This document shows, in pieces, positions 1-11,519 of a stretch of DNA of 64,000 nt (within the stretch, counting starts at the first letter, position 1; each line of letters begins with the position of its first letter). The notes below the pieces were generated by a model that saw nothing but the letters and a program-made list of their open reading frames with translations, had not been told where the DNA came from and made no database searches. Location: the NCBI GenBank assembly GCA_019022495.1, contig JAFEKR010000002.1, positions 682,001 through 746,000 of the forward strand. The letters run 5' to 3'. A program made the translations under genes and the position numbers. Origin of the DNA: Epichloe hybrida (lineage: Eukaryota; Ascomycota; Sordariomycetes; Hypocreales; Clavicipitaceae).

Positions 1-886
1 TTTGGCCACCATCCTGTATTTCGCGGGCTGTAAATTCCAACAAAGCCTTGTACAAGATTCTTTCGGGCTCAGCGACGGAGAGTGCATTAGCAGGGGACAG
101 TGGCGAGCCGTCTTCGGCTAGGAGTTCGATGTGGGACCTTGTGTATTTGAATGTTGTGATTTCTTCCTCCAGGGGGCTATCGTACTCTACCCTCTTGGCC
201 GCCTTTTCTCGAAGGCGAAGGGACTGACGTCCTGGTGAGGGAGGGGGGATGGCCGTTCTAGGAGGCAATGGAGAATTGCGGAGAATGCTGTGAAGACTTC
301 GAGGATGAGTATAGGGCATATGCCCGAGCAGTCCCGAGGATGGAAAAGCGGCCCTACGACGGCGCGGTGTACGGTCATCTAACGGCGAGTTGATTGACCG
401 ACAACTTCGCCGACAACTTCGAAGCGATGATGTCTCCGCCGATGATGTCTCCGCCGATGAAAATGTGAACACTTGAGACGTTTTCTCAACGGCCCCTGCA
501 GATAATGGGGGCGTGGCAGTCATTGTGCTTGGATACACAAAATCCATGCTTTGCTGTGGTGAGATGGGTTGGGCTGTCAAAGGCGTCTCTGGGTAGTTTG
601 GTGCGAAGGGCGTTACAACTCTAGGCCTCAAGTCGGCTTTCTCAACGGGTGATTGTAGACTGAAATCTCGCAGGGTATTGATGGCAGTGATAGGCTCGGA
701 TTGTGAAGCTGAAGAGCGTTCGATGGCGGTGACATAGATATTGGACATGGTGTTGAAAGTTGTTGGATCACTCGGATTGACGGGCTGGCCCCTCAAGCCC
801 TTTGACGGGGGATTGCATGCCGTCTTTATTTGCAGAGAAAGTCGCGGTCTCTTGGACATATTTGGGATATTATGTGACGAAGCCAT
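1..886 (-). CDS. Unrecognised Pro/Ser-rich protein, N-terminal part (gene runs off left edge)
   Basis: An uninterrupted reading frame of 295 codons runs from an ATG at 886 to the window edge, so the C-terminus is missing. I do not recognise the family. The protein starts MASSHNIPNMSKRPRLSLQ and has a basic early segment. A low-complexity Ser/Thr/Pro-rich stretch follows, with a small internal duplication (SSAETSSAETSS and RSCRRSCRS, encoded near 395-460). Next come an Arg-rich patch (TPRRRRAAFPSSG), the segment HPRSLHSILRNSPLPPRTAI and a charged region with LREKAAKRVEY. The visible end, ERILYKALLEFTAREIQDGG, looks more folded. The composition suggests a largely disordered nuclear or regulatory protein, but that is inference. 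The second in-frame Met is residue 10; the first was chosen because the frame stays open and coding-like from there. It is divergent from the polymerase gene, about 0.7 kb away. Confidence 0.75.
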   Translation of the reverse strand, partial: MASSHNIPNMSKRPRLSLQIKTACNPPSKGLRGQPVNPSDPTTFNTMSNIYVTAIERSSASQSEPITAINTLRDFSLQSPVEKADLRPRVVTPFAPNYPETPLTAQPISPQQSMDFVYPSTMTATPPLSAGAVEKTSQVFTFSSAETSSAETSSLRSCRRSCRSINSPLDDRTPRRRRAAFPSSGLLGHMPYTHPRSLHSILRNSPLPPRTAIPPPSPGRQSLRLREKAAKRVEYDSPLEEEITTFKYTRSHIELLAEDGSPLSPANALSVAEPERILYKALLEFTAREIQDGGQ

Positions 887-1599
887 GACCAGCGACAAGG
901 TGCGGAAGAGAGAAGGTGTGCGGACAAGACTGTATCGCCGATGCTTCGAGTGACGAGGAAGAGCACGCTATTATTATGTTGCTTTGCGCATGTCAACGGG
1001 CCGTGGCATGGATATAATTATAACGCTGCCATGGGGCTGGTCGTTGTTCAATAATCCAGGGCTGAAACTCCACGTCCCACCAAGCGTTTGGGAGACGTGC
1101 TTGTGGGCTTGATGCTGATGTGGTTGGTCATGGACTCATGATGCTGACTGAGGCAAGTGTGTAAGCGCCCAACCCCTGCCGAGGCGTGGATTGGAGTCAT
1201 TGGACATTGGGTGGCTGCTTACTATGGCTCGCCAATCACAACGGGATGGCGTTGTCGCCGGTTTCCACACAAGGCGTCTATTTTATGCAACACGTCTCTC
1301 GATATCACCTTCTTGCAGGCGGGGTAATCCGTGAGAGGACGCGGGGGTTCATCATCAGCTTGCGTATCCTGGGTATCCTGGTGCTGCCCATGCTCCATGA
1401 CTTTGTGAGGGAAATTGCAGCCATCATGCGGCATATTAGTACGGAAAGAAGTTAAGAAGCTGGCTTCTCCACTGACGTCATTTGTCAGCCGTCCCGGCCC
1501 GTCCAGCATTCACGCACTCACGCCACCCTGTCCATCTGGATGTCCATCTGGATTCTGGATGGACCCTCTTGATGAATTGTCACGACCACATTTTATGAC
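887..1599. promoter_or_regulatory. Divergent intergenic/promoter region
   Basis: About 0.7 kb separates the starts of two divergently transcribed genes, so it should hold both promoters. Visible features are short direct repeats (tccatctggatg near 1528-1562 and gggtatcctggt near 1370-1381). I see no convincing TATA element and no additional gene; short open frames here lack coding character. Confidence 0.5.
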
Positions 1600-3433
1600 A
1601 TGAACGCTCATCTCATGGACAATCAAGCGAGACCCGCGCCGAAACAGAAACATGAAGCCATTGTCCTGCATTTTGTGTGTGCCTCTAGCCTCATGGTCGC
1701 ACTCCATGTCGGATGTCTGCGAGTCCTGAGTCCTGACTGATTGATATTCGCCCAGGACTATGACTGCTTCTATGCGCAAGTTTTCGAAAATAAAGACCCC
1801 ACTCTCAAGTCTAAGCCGCTCGGCGTAAGACAAAAGAATATTCTCGCCACGTGTAATTACAATGCCCGCAAGCTTGGCGCAAAGAAGCTCATGTTCGTTT
1901 CAGAGGCACGCAAATTATGCAAGGATCTGGTGCTTGTCGACGGCGAAGACTTGACCCCCTTTCGCGACATGAGCAAACTTCTCTTCGACTTTCTTCGCTC
2001 ATACTCGTGGAATAACAAGGTTGAGCGACTAGGTTTCGATGAAGTCTTCATGGGTAAGATGCCGTGGTCTCTAAACATAAAGGCTTGCAGGCATCACTCT
2101 AATACGGAGTCCAGACGTGACAGATATCATTGACTACAACATCGAGTGCTTGAGTATCAGTTGTCTGTCGCAATCGTTCTTTTCCCTTTCCAAAACAAAT
2201 CCAGAAGCGGGGTTTCAGTGTGATCTGACGGATTTCGCGGGTCGGGTTGAAGGCACCATCCCAGACGAGGCGCCTCTAGACAACAAACTCTACTTGAGAT
2301 TGCTGCTGGGGTCGCATCTCGCAAATCATCTGCGCTCAAAGATGGAGACAGAGCTTGGATACACATCTACCTGTGGTATATCAACCAACAAGCTGTTGAG
2401 TAAGCTCGCTGGCGCAAGAAATAAGCCCCGAGACCAGACCACGCTTTTGGCCTTCAGTGACGACCATGTTTACGCGTTTGTGGATGCACACAAGACGAGA
2501 CAGGTACCTGGAATAGGTTCCAAGACTGCCATGCAATTGGAGTCCCATGTCCTCGGTGACCAAGTCGAGCTGGAGTCCCAGTTCACTTCAGTCTTGTTCG
2601 TGAAAGAAGTCCGCCTGCATCCCTCCATGTCACCCGGGTTCTTGGAAACACTTCTAGCAGGGCCAGGGGCTGAAAAGGGAGTTGGTGCGAGGGTATGGAG
2701 CCTCCTGCATGGCATCGATCCCACAGGAGTTAGAATTTCAAGCAATTTCCCATCCCAGATAAGCATAGAAGACACATTCAAGGGACTCGAAACCGTATCT
2801 CAGATCACAGAAGAGTTACATAAACTGTCGTGCTCGCTGATACGGCGGATGAGAATCGACCTTCTGACAGTCAATCAACACGCGGATATCCCGGGAGCAC
2901 AAAGATGGATTGCTCGGCCAAAAACTTTGCGGCTGGCCATTAGATCCTGGCCAATCCGTCAAGGCACGACGCCGTCCCAAAATTTCAGCCGCGCATCTCG
3001 ATCCGGACCGTTGCCAAGCTTTGTATTCAACACTCAGAGTGACATAGATGAGTTGGCACAAAAGTTGGTTGCAGAATCGCTGTTGCCTCTTCTTCGGCGA
3101 CTAAAAGGAGATGGGGGAAGCAGATGGAATCTGCAGCTGATGAACATTTGTGTAGCAAACATGAGGGCCGGCGCGGCTGACGATCGAGACGGCGCTGGGC
3201 GGGACATCTCTGCCATGTTCAAGAATCAGGACGAGGTGCTAAGGCCCTTCAGGATTGATCCTATCCCAGAAAGCGGTAAAATCGACCCGATAGACAGTAC
3301 TTCGACCGATGGGTCAGAAAAGAATATAGATTGGGATGATGATGCCGACCGTCCGGCCTGCCCAAGGTGTGGTCATTCGCTCCCACTCTTTGCCATGTCA
3401 GCTCATATGCGGTTTCATGAAATGGAAGGATAG
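1600..3433 (+). CDS. POLI: Y-family translesion DNA polymerase, iota type
   Basis: Three exons: 1600-1674, 1756-2053 and 2115-3433, giving 563 residues. Intron 1 (1675-1755) starts gtgtgt, has a CTGAC branch site and ends cccag. Intron 2 (2054-2114) starts gtaaga and ends tccag. Both junctions restore conserved motifs: HF/DYDCFYAQ (residues 24-33) and GFDEVFM/DVTD (118-128). Metal-binding acidic residues are D26, D120 and E121. CNYNARKLGAKKL (58-70), GISTNKLLSK (212-221) and the helix-hairpin-helix PGIGSK (256-261) follow. The C-terminus has a C2H2 finger C540-x2-C543-x11-H555-x3-H559, like the ubiquitin-binding UBZ of translesion polymerases. ERLGFDE followed by DVT, with this spacing, fits polymerase iota better than eta or Rev1. 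Expected role: nuclear nucleotide insertion opposite damaged bases. An alternative in-frame start is 1615; 1600 has a purine at -3. Confidence 0.9.
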
Positions 3434-4867
3434 TGTTCATGATGACTATTGTGGCAATATAATTGATTCTGTTCATTATCGAGTATCATGGGAGTTGTTA
3501 TTCGTCCATCAGCTTGCAGGTTCTCGGGTAGTACGAGGCTGTTCGAGTCACCCCCCCCCTTTTGCGAGGTCGGGGATGCAAGTTTTCTTCCACATCCACC
3601 GCGCCCACAATGAAGCCACATGATCCAGTTGGCTATCAAAAGCACCATGAATCAGAAGTCTTGTAGGGCCGAGAGGTGGCTGCGCCAATTGCAATGCGCC
3701 ATTGGTCCTGAGTTGCAACACACGCCCATACAAACGTCAGCAAACACTCACGAATGCGACAGACTCCTGTTCTTGTCATCAAACGAATTGCCGAGACAGC
3801 AGAAGAGCTCAGAGATGTCTGTGTGACGACGAAAAATAGGACATTTATTGCATCTTGGACAACAGCCGGATGCGGGTATCTCCCAGCATCCTCTTTTCCA
3901 GTCACGCCTATGAATCGGCGCGTGTTGAAGCACGGTGCCATGCCACGGACATCTCGTTTCCGTCAGATTCTTCCCGGGTGCACTGTTGGACCTAGCGCAA
4001 GAATGAACTTACTTGGTCAGGGCCACCGACTTGCGGAGAGCATGGCAAGAACGATTTGCTGGCCTTCTTGTCTGTTTTGATGTTCTGATGTTCTGATGTT
4101 GTGATGTTCTGATGTTCCAGTCATCTACAAGCTTTTTAGTGGCCTACTGCTCGAATGGACGACATTTGAATGGGGTTGTGCGTTGTGCCCCTTGGGAGCA
4201 AGAAATGGCTGGCACACGCGGACGGCTAGAAGCATCCCGGCGCATGATGAGAACTTTCGGGGCCGTCTGATGGGCAAGAAACAGAGAGCTGTTCTGCACT
4301 CTGCCCTTTCGCCTTTCACTGATGTGTGCTCGAATCGTCACTTTCCCTGCTCGTTGTTGAAAGCAAGGAAATGTATGCGGCTCACTTGCTCAACTCCCGA
4401 ACAGTTGAGCAGTCGAGTGGCACCGCCCCTGGTGACTGTCCTGCCTGTCTGGCTGTCTGCCTCCCTGCCCATGTGCTTGACACCTGTACTTGTCGGTTTG
4501 CCAGCTGGCAGCTGTCATGGTGGCATTGGCAATCGGAGCCGGTGGTTCTTTCTTGATGTGGAGTCTGAATGTGAGCCGACACTGAACAAAAGGTAGGAGT
4601 CCAAGTTTCGACAAGCGAATCTTTTTTACGTCGTTTCGCCTGCAGCTTCGGTATGTCTTGTTTACTGCCATTTCGTCCAAGTCAAATGTCACCTAGTTGG
4701 TCTTTCTCCCATGCCAAGTCAGACGCCTTCCGGGACAGAGTCAATAAGTAGGTCTGACGACTTGAGGTTTGGTGTTTGCGGCATTGACAGAATATTCGCT
4801 TCATGAGACTCCATCGTCTCGACAAACACGGCTTCCAAATCGACGACCACTCTATCCTATATACAGC
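3434..4867. other. Intergenic region, no gene seen
   Basis: About 1.4 kb between the polymerase stop and the DUF726 start, both on the plus strand. It should contain the polymerase 3' end and the promoter of the downstream gene. A short tandem array of a tgatgttc-type unit lies at about 4078-4117, a run of C at 3550-3558, and a pyrimidine-rich ctgtctggctgtctgcct stretch near 4443. Overlapping open frames on both strands (for example 3754-4080 +, 3636-3941 -, 4183-4596 +) show no recognisable domain and no coding asymmetry, so they are not called. Confidence 0.5.
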
Positions 4868-7061
4868 ATGGGCAGAGGATCTAGGGGGAACGGGTACCAA
4901 ACAGCCCGCCGGCCTGTTGACTTGACGGGCATAATATCTCTTGCTGAAAAGAACGATTTCGTCACACTTGTGAATGCAATCACGGAAAACATGCACAGAG
5001 ACGTGAGCAACATGTTTGATTCACCGCCCGTTCGTCCGATTCGTGGACAGGCAGAGCAAAATCATTGGCTCTCTCTTCCCCTTCTTCACCGGAGGGAAAG
5101 TAACAAAGAGAATGAATCGACCCTGAATACGTTTCGCGGGAATGGTCAAGGGCCATCTTCCACAACGTACGAAAAGACGCATCAGATCATCGAAAGAGAA
5201 GAAAATGAAGCCATGACTCCACAGCTAAGAGAGCTGAAGAAGGAAGCTCTTGCGTACTTCAGGAAGTGGCAGGGCAACGTGCTTCAGCGTCTCCGGGAAA
5301 TGGATGTCAACGATTCCATGTCGTGTGTTTCTGAGTCTCGGGCGCGAGGCCGTGGTGCTCGTGGAGGGTATCGTGCTGGGAGAAGTGGCCGAGGCGGCCG
5401 AGGCGGCCGAGGAGGTGCCGTTGCCTCGACTCTTGCCACAGGTGAGTTTCCTTCTGCCTTGGTTTCGTTGACGACTATGCCCAAGTGCCGGGGGACTCAA
5501 TTCCTCGAGTTTTGTTATTGAGCTGACCAAAGGCGGAAAAAAAAAAAAAAAAAAACCAGGACCCCCTCGAGCGCCGACAAATCATGTTGACCCTGAACTG
5601 GCTGCGCGATATCCACCTATACCAAATTCATTATGGACTCTGCAGTTGGAAAGACGAAAGCTCATCCTGCACATCGCCCTATTGGTCCTCGTATCGCTGC
5701 AAGAATACAATGCGAACTCACGAACACTGCTAGTTTGCATCGCGTCATCGCTAAACCTTCCTTACAAGGTTTACCAAATGGATGAAAACCGTTTGGCTCA
5801 GGGGCTGGCCAAAGCAGCACTCGAAATGCCGCCAGGAGAAGACGGTACAACCAAGCAGGTAGAGGTGAAATCATCAAGGAAATGGAAGCTTGGCCTCGGT
5901 AGTGGCTCCGGATCATCTGCTTCCATCAGTCTTGCTGCACCACTCAGAAATGTTGGCATTGGAACATCTCAAGGTGGCCTCGGATTGACTACTACGGCAG
6001 CTGCAGGATTGTTGGGTATCATGGCTGAGAACGGCTTCTTAATGGGGTCCCTGTTCGGCATGAATCCAACGAGGCCCCTGGGCAAGATCATAGAGACCGT
6101 TTTGAGAGAGGTTCAAGATTTTGCTTTTATCCGGCTCTGCAACAGCATTCATTATGAGTATACTGATCCCAGAGAGTCGCCGGTGGAAGATCGTAGGCTT
6201 CGTGTCGTTGTAGCTGTTAGCGGATGTCTCCTAGACCCAGACGATATCATTAAGCCGTGGCATTCACTCAACAGCCAAGCAGAGGTATATGCGATTCGTT
6301 GGGAAACAGCCGCACTGATGAATCTCGGAAGCGCGCTGGAAACAGTCATCAAAAGCACAGCCTGGAGGAGCGCTAGGCGAGACATTGAAGCTAAAACAAG
6401 TAAGTGGAAGCATTGTCCCGTACACATATGGTAGCGTCTGACTCATAACGGCAAATTATCTGCAGTCTTCCAAAGCCTCATTGACTCAACATGGCCGGAA
6501 CCACTTCTGAGAATAAGCAAGATTATTGATAACCCTTGGAGTGTAGGCATGGTACGCGCAGAAAAAGTTGGTGCAGTTCTTGCCGACTCGCTTATGAGAC
6601 AAAGATTCCAAGGGGACCGCCCGGTGTCACTGATAGGTTTTAGCCTCGCAGCTCGAGCCATCTATGCTTGCCTCATGGTTCTAGCAGAGCGTCGTCAGTT
6701 TGGGGTGGTAGATTCGGTCATTATGCTCGGAACCCCAGCTCCGTCTGAGAGCCGCGTGTGGCTGACGCTGAAGAGTGTCGTGACCGGTCGACTAGTAAAC
6801 GTCTATTCTGAAAGTGACTACATATTGGGATTTCTTTATCGGACATCCAACATACAATTTGGCATCGCTGGTTTACAAGAGATTCAAGGTGCGGATGGGG
6901 TGGAGAACCACTGCATCAAGACATTGCCTAGGGGGCATTTGAGCTACCCGTCCATGATGGGGAACATCCTGAGGGATATTGGCTGGGAAGATCTTGATAT
7001 CAAAGCTGTCCGAGCCGAAACTGTGCTGCCGTTGTCCCGGAGCGGCAAAAAGAGGGCGTAG
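4868..7061 (+). CDS. DUF726/TMCO4-family alpha/beta hydrolase with an RGG-rich segment
   Basis: Three exons: 4868-5441, 5560-6399 and 6466-7061 (669 residues). Intron 1 (5442-5559) starts gtgagt, has a CTGAC branch and an A19 run before ccag. Intron 2 (6400-6465) starts gtaagt and ends ctgcag. Splicing rejoins LATG/PPRAPT and AKT/IFQSL in frame. The N-terminus is charged, with an Arg/Gly-rich tract at about 158-183 (GRGGRGGRGG). A Gly/Ala-rich, probably membrane-associated segment follows at about 331-358, then an alpha/beta-hydrolase domain: strand VVVAVSGCLLD (407-417), nucleophile elbow GFSLAA with S531, and candidate acid D589 (YSESD) and base H629 (RGHLSY). GTPAPSES..W and VVTGRLVNVYSESD are typical of DUF726, which includes yeast Mil1 and animal TMCO4. 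Substrate unknown; a lipase-like role is inference. 4868 is the first in-frame ATG. The gene is convergent with the DENN gene. Confidence 0.85.
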
Positions 7062-7873
7062 ATGTGCGGAAGCGCAACAACCATGAGACCTCGCTCGGTG
7101 TTTGGAGTGAATGGGGATGTTGCTTTCTAGTATGTGTATATATATATATAACATGCGTATTTCTGTGGAGGCGAAGGGGGACGGATATTACTAGTTATGG
7201 AGATGGCTACATGCTATAACAAGTTCGCTGTATAACATTGAAAATTAGCGCAGAACATTGACTGGTTTTTTTTGTTACGGACAAATTTTTATTCATGGCC
7301 AAGTATATTCGGACGGCATAGATGGTCATTGACTCATGTCTTTGCTCGCATGAGGACAATCAATTGATGTACAGAACCAGGATGGTGATGCGATTGACGA
7401 GTAGAGTAGTGGCGATTCGACTTCGCACACTACGTGTATGTTTACATGCACGTACGTACCATTCAACGGACTGGACTGGACTGGTCTAGATTCCAGCAGA
7501 CTGCTGAGCATGCCTGGCCAAGCGGGGCATGGCATGGCATGGCATGACGTGACGTGACGTGACAACAAAGCCACATTGTAACAATTCAGATCAAAGAGTC
7601 AACTGTATTCCATCCATCCATGAGACTCCCTGATTGTCTACGTTGTTTACTTGTTGACCTGACCGACCGACCGCATCATTCAGAAGACAAAACCAAGTAT
7701 CCCCTCCTCCATGTCTGATGAGCCCAGTTTTACTCATTCATCCCTGTCAATTCCCATACAGTACAAACTTCTTTTTGTGCTTGTTCAAAAGCCCGATATA
7801 GTACAGTTTTTTTTTTGTCAAGGATCTACGACAGCCGCATCATGGGTTGATACATGTGAGATAGGTGTCCTCC
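7062..7873. other. Shared 3' intergenic region with simple repeats
   Basis: This separates two convergent genes and should carry both 3' ends. It holds a (TA)n run at about 7137-7150, ggactggactggactgg near 7468-7485, and consecutive pentamer arrays (ggcat)n then (gacgt)n at about 7526-7563. There are also short (ccat)n and (ccga)n runs near 7611 and 7662, and poly-T runs near 7265 and 7808. No gene is seen. Confidence 0.5.
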
Positions 7874-10800
7874 TCATGGAGGAGGAGTGGTCCCCAGCAT
7901 ACTGGGAACCTGTTTCCTCATAAAGGCCCTCGTGCCGCGCTGTTCCATCCTAGGAACACCCTGGATGGCACGTGGTTCGCGCATAAGCGAACCATCCAGG
8001 CGAGAGGGGATGCGTGTGATGACGGTGCGGTACTCGCCGGGAAAGTTGCCCTTTGGTAAGGGGACCGAGGCGGTGCGCCAGATGTGGTCGGATGTGTCGG
8101 TGAGGTAGGTGGGTTTGATATTCGAGGAGAGATTGCGAGAGGGGGGCGCCACGAAGGAAGAGGCGCCGTGGCTTTGGCGGATGGTGGAGAGGCGGGAAAG
8201 GCCGGAACTGAGGCCGGGGCGGCCACGGGCTTTCTTGGCCATGAGGACTTCGTCAAAGAGGCGGATGGATGGGTCGCTGGCGGGGAGTGTTTCTCGGTCA
8301 TGAATAAATTCATTGAAGGCTAGGTAGGCGGTGTTAGATATGATGGAGAGAGAGGGAGAGAGAGGGAGAAAGATGAACTAGGTAGATTGTAGAGAGAAAA
8401 ATAACGACAAGGACAGTAGGAGCTTGAGCTTGCTTACCTTGGGTATCACGCATCATGGTGGCGTAATCCTGTTGGTCGTATGGGAGGCTCTTGATGAAGC
8501 CTTCCATGTCAAAAGCGTACAGTTGTCCGTTGCTTTTCTGCTGCTTGTTCGGCCGGCCGAGATGCTTGCGATAGGTGTAGAGTAGACTGGCGAGACAGCG
8601 GACAAAGGCGGCCCGTACTCTGTCGGCGTGGAAGGCCTCGGGGCAAACAATGGAGACTTGTCCCAGGCATCGACCGTGGGCTACCGTCTTACACGAGGTG
8701 CATTCATAGAAACCATCGCCCTCAGACCTGTCATCGCAGATGGTGCAAATGGACAGGGTGTCCTTGGCGTTGAGACTGAAGCAATGTCCTTCTACCCATA
8801 CCGTGGTTTCCGTGTTGCGGACCGGCTGGATCTGCATGTTGGGCATGATTGTGGACGCAGCGAGGGTGGATTGAGCGTATGTGGAGGGCGCGTAGCCCCC
8901 CCCACCAAAGGATGATTGAGACACGACCGAGAAGCCTGAAATAGATGAATTCTGCTGATGTCCGTTCAGGAATGGCAGGCTCGATTTGGGCATTGTCTGG
9001 AACTTATCCAGTCCAAACGACGAGCTTCGTCGGCCCTTGTCCTCGCCAAAGTGTCCTGATCGCTTCTCTCGCAATGTCGCTGTGAGGGCGAAGCCCGAGT
9101 CGCTCCGGGAAAGTGGCGTTGTGGGCATGGGAGGCAAAGTGACGGATGCGGGAGACACCGACGACTGTGGGCTGGTTTTGGACGATGATTTGCTCGTCCC
9201 AGGACGGTCTGATTTGCCGCTTTCCACTGAGGAAACCGTGAATGCGTTGAAAACTGGCGGGTGAGTCTCTTCGGGCGGGCTCCGATCTGCAAAACTAGAT
9301 GAGTTTTGTGATGCCCATTTACCCAGCGTAGCGTTTGAAGCAACGGGCGTGAAGACCGACCCATTCTCGGACGAAAAAGAGTCATAGGGGAAGGACTCGA
9401 TTGCGTAGGGCGGCGGCCCAGTTGCAACGCCATATCGCAACGTATGGGGCGCGGCCACCTGGAGCAGGGACATCAATTTTCGCCGATGCTGTCTCGGTAG
9501 TCGATGAGGCTGTGATGTGGCGTCGATGGTATCCTTGTCCAAGTCAACCAGGACGTAGTCGTCATCCGGCAGGTCAATCCGCTCGTATCGGCGCTCAACG
9601 CCGACAATGTAGGGACAGGGAGCCTCGAGGGCGGAGATCAGTCTTGCGGGAAGAATGGGGATGAATATGCTCGCCCATTTCAAAGGATAAAGAAGGTTTG
9701 CGAGGGCGTGGCAGGCCAAGTGTAGCATGCTCGTATGAGAGGAGAGGAAGATGATGCGGGACTCGGACATGGCGTATTCGAAGAGCGCAACGACGTTCTC
9801 GAGTGACAGACACCGGAACAAGGCGTACAAATCGATCGTTCTGGAACCAGGAAGCTCATTCGCACCCTCCTTGCGCGCGTAAAGACGCAACTCCCGAACG
9901 CCAAGCTCAACCTGGGTTTTGGACCCCAACGGACTGAAGGCCTCTGTGCAGAGATTGACCACGTAACGCTCCAGGGGCTGCCATCGACCAACCTTGGGTG
10001 AACTAGGAGGGATTCGGAGAACGCCTCCATCCGTCATGGGGACAATGATTGACCTGAGCCATTCTTTCCAGAAGCCCATACATGCCGCGTCCCTGCCTAA
10101 AACACCGTATGCTCGCGGGACCCATAAACCGCTCTCGCCAGCTGTTAAGCCCTCTATCTTGGACGCTGCGCCATGCCGCAGCGGCCGCAGCATATCAGTC
10201 ATCAGGGCAATCTTCTCCTCTACTGTGCTGATCTCGTCTTCGAGTCGATCTCGGGCACATGAGCCTGACGGTATGGTGGGAAGCCTGGACAAAAGCTGCG
10301 AAAGGTGCGATCTTTCGCCGGCTAACCGGACTCCCAAGCTGGCCGCCAACTCTCTCTCCTCGTTCGACATGTGGTTCTGTCGCCATTGTTCGCATCTTAT
10401 TTCTACCTCTTCGGCTCGCTGTGCCGTCAGAGCTGTCCAGATAATGATGGTAATGCCATACAGCTTGGCATTGTCTTCTCCTGTCATGGTGAAGCCATGC
10501 CATGTCGATCGCGGTCGGTCGTCCGAGGATACAATTTGTATGTCATTTGGGAAGGCAAACATGGGCACATAATCGGGAAATTTTCCTCGCTTGGCCAGTT
10601 CGTCTGTTGCATCCTTTGGGGGGTATCGATCTAGGAGAACCGGCTCAAATCGTCTCTTCAAGGGATGCATGTCTGGGTCGGTGTTCAGAGGTTCTGGTGG
10701 AGGTATCACGGAGTTATAGTTGCTTAGCCGCTTGGTGGTGCGGACAGAAGCTGCCACGCCTGAATTAGTGTCTGGAAAATGACGGGTTGCTGGACTTGAG

Positions 10801-11519
10801 ATGTTGGCGCTTGAAAGACGTGGTGACAAACCTGCTCTGCTTGACGCGCCTTGCCTAGATATCGCTGGACCCTTGCGCACGCTGTTCATTTCTCTAAAAC
10901 TGATCTTGCGCCGGATGCTTCCTTTGAGGCTCTTCAAAGGGCTCATCCTACCGCTCGGTACACCTTCATCGGCACGAATTCTCTCCGCTCGGGGGTTCAC
11001 CATTGGTGGTCGGGATTGAAGTTTGGCCCCTGCTGTGAAGGATAGATCTTCGAGAAAGTTTTCCCGCTCAGCGGCGAATTTCAGGAGCGCTTTGTCAAAG
11101 TCAAAATCGGGCATGCCCATCAAACCAAAGCCTTGCCCCGGAATCGGCCCTTCAGAAGCGGGAGGGCCTGCAGAAGCACCGTTGGAAGCACTACCGTTGG
11201 CGCCCGTGGGCTTGGCAGCTTTGATCGTAGCACTGCTCCTATTGCTCCGAGTGTTGCCGTCAAGCTCATCGAGAGTACTGTTTATAGAGAATCGGCCATC
11301 TAATGAGATTTTGGAGAGGCGGTTCGCTGAATTTTGGCGGGAATGACGAGCGGTTGCCGGTTTGTAGCCGTTGAAAGTATCATCGTCGGGCTCTCCGTCT
11401 TCAGCAATGGTCGATTCCACGGGTAGATTGCTCGTCGTGGGCAGCGGATCGTCGTAGGAGATGGACTCTACACCGGCAATCCAGAAGTAGTCTGCCAGGG
11501 GAGTCGAGGAGCTCTCCAT
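7874..11519 (-). CDS. DENN-domain protein (predicted Rab GEF) with internal C1 zinc finger
   Basis: Two exons on the minus strand: 11519-8438 and 8319-7874, giving 1,175 residues. The intron (8437-8320) starts gtaagc, has a CTAAC branch site and ends ctag. Splicing joins MMRDTQ to AFNEFIHDRE, continuing the dDENN module. The start is the ATG at 11519 (MESSSTPLADYFWIAGVES). In order: N-terminal region with low-complexity stretches; uDENN from about 290 (FEPVLLDRYPP, then VPMFAFPNDI); cDENN at about 568-690 (LSLENVVALFEYAMSESRII, LYPLKWASIFIPILP); a Ser-rich linker at about 710-900; a C1-type finger at 912-959 (H-x12-C-x2-C-x10-C-x2-C-x4-H-x2-C-x6-C); and dDENN to about 1,080. The C-terminal tail has TYLTDTSDHIWRTASVPLP. 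DENN proteins act as Rab GEFs in membrane traffic; the Rab partner here cannot be told. Confidence 0.9.

Noticed and set aside
1741..2133. Start of the polymerase at the non-ATG codon at 1741
   Set aside because: The first codons (1741-1755) are the end of intron 1; the upstream exon 1600-1674 supplies the conserved HF before DYDCFY.
3520..3560. tRNA T-arm-like string tgttcgagtcacc
   Set aside because: No acceptor, D or anticodon stem of proper spacing could be paired upstream.
3754..4080. 108-codon ATG frame on the plus strand between the polymerase and DUF726 genes
   Set aside because: A comparable frame overlaps on the other strand (3636-3941), there is no recognisable motif, and composition is not coding-like.
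4183..4596. 137-codon plus-strand frame
   Set aside because: Contains low-complexity ctgtctggctgtctg sequence, is overlapped by other frames on both strands, and shows no domain.
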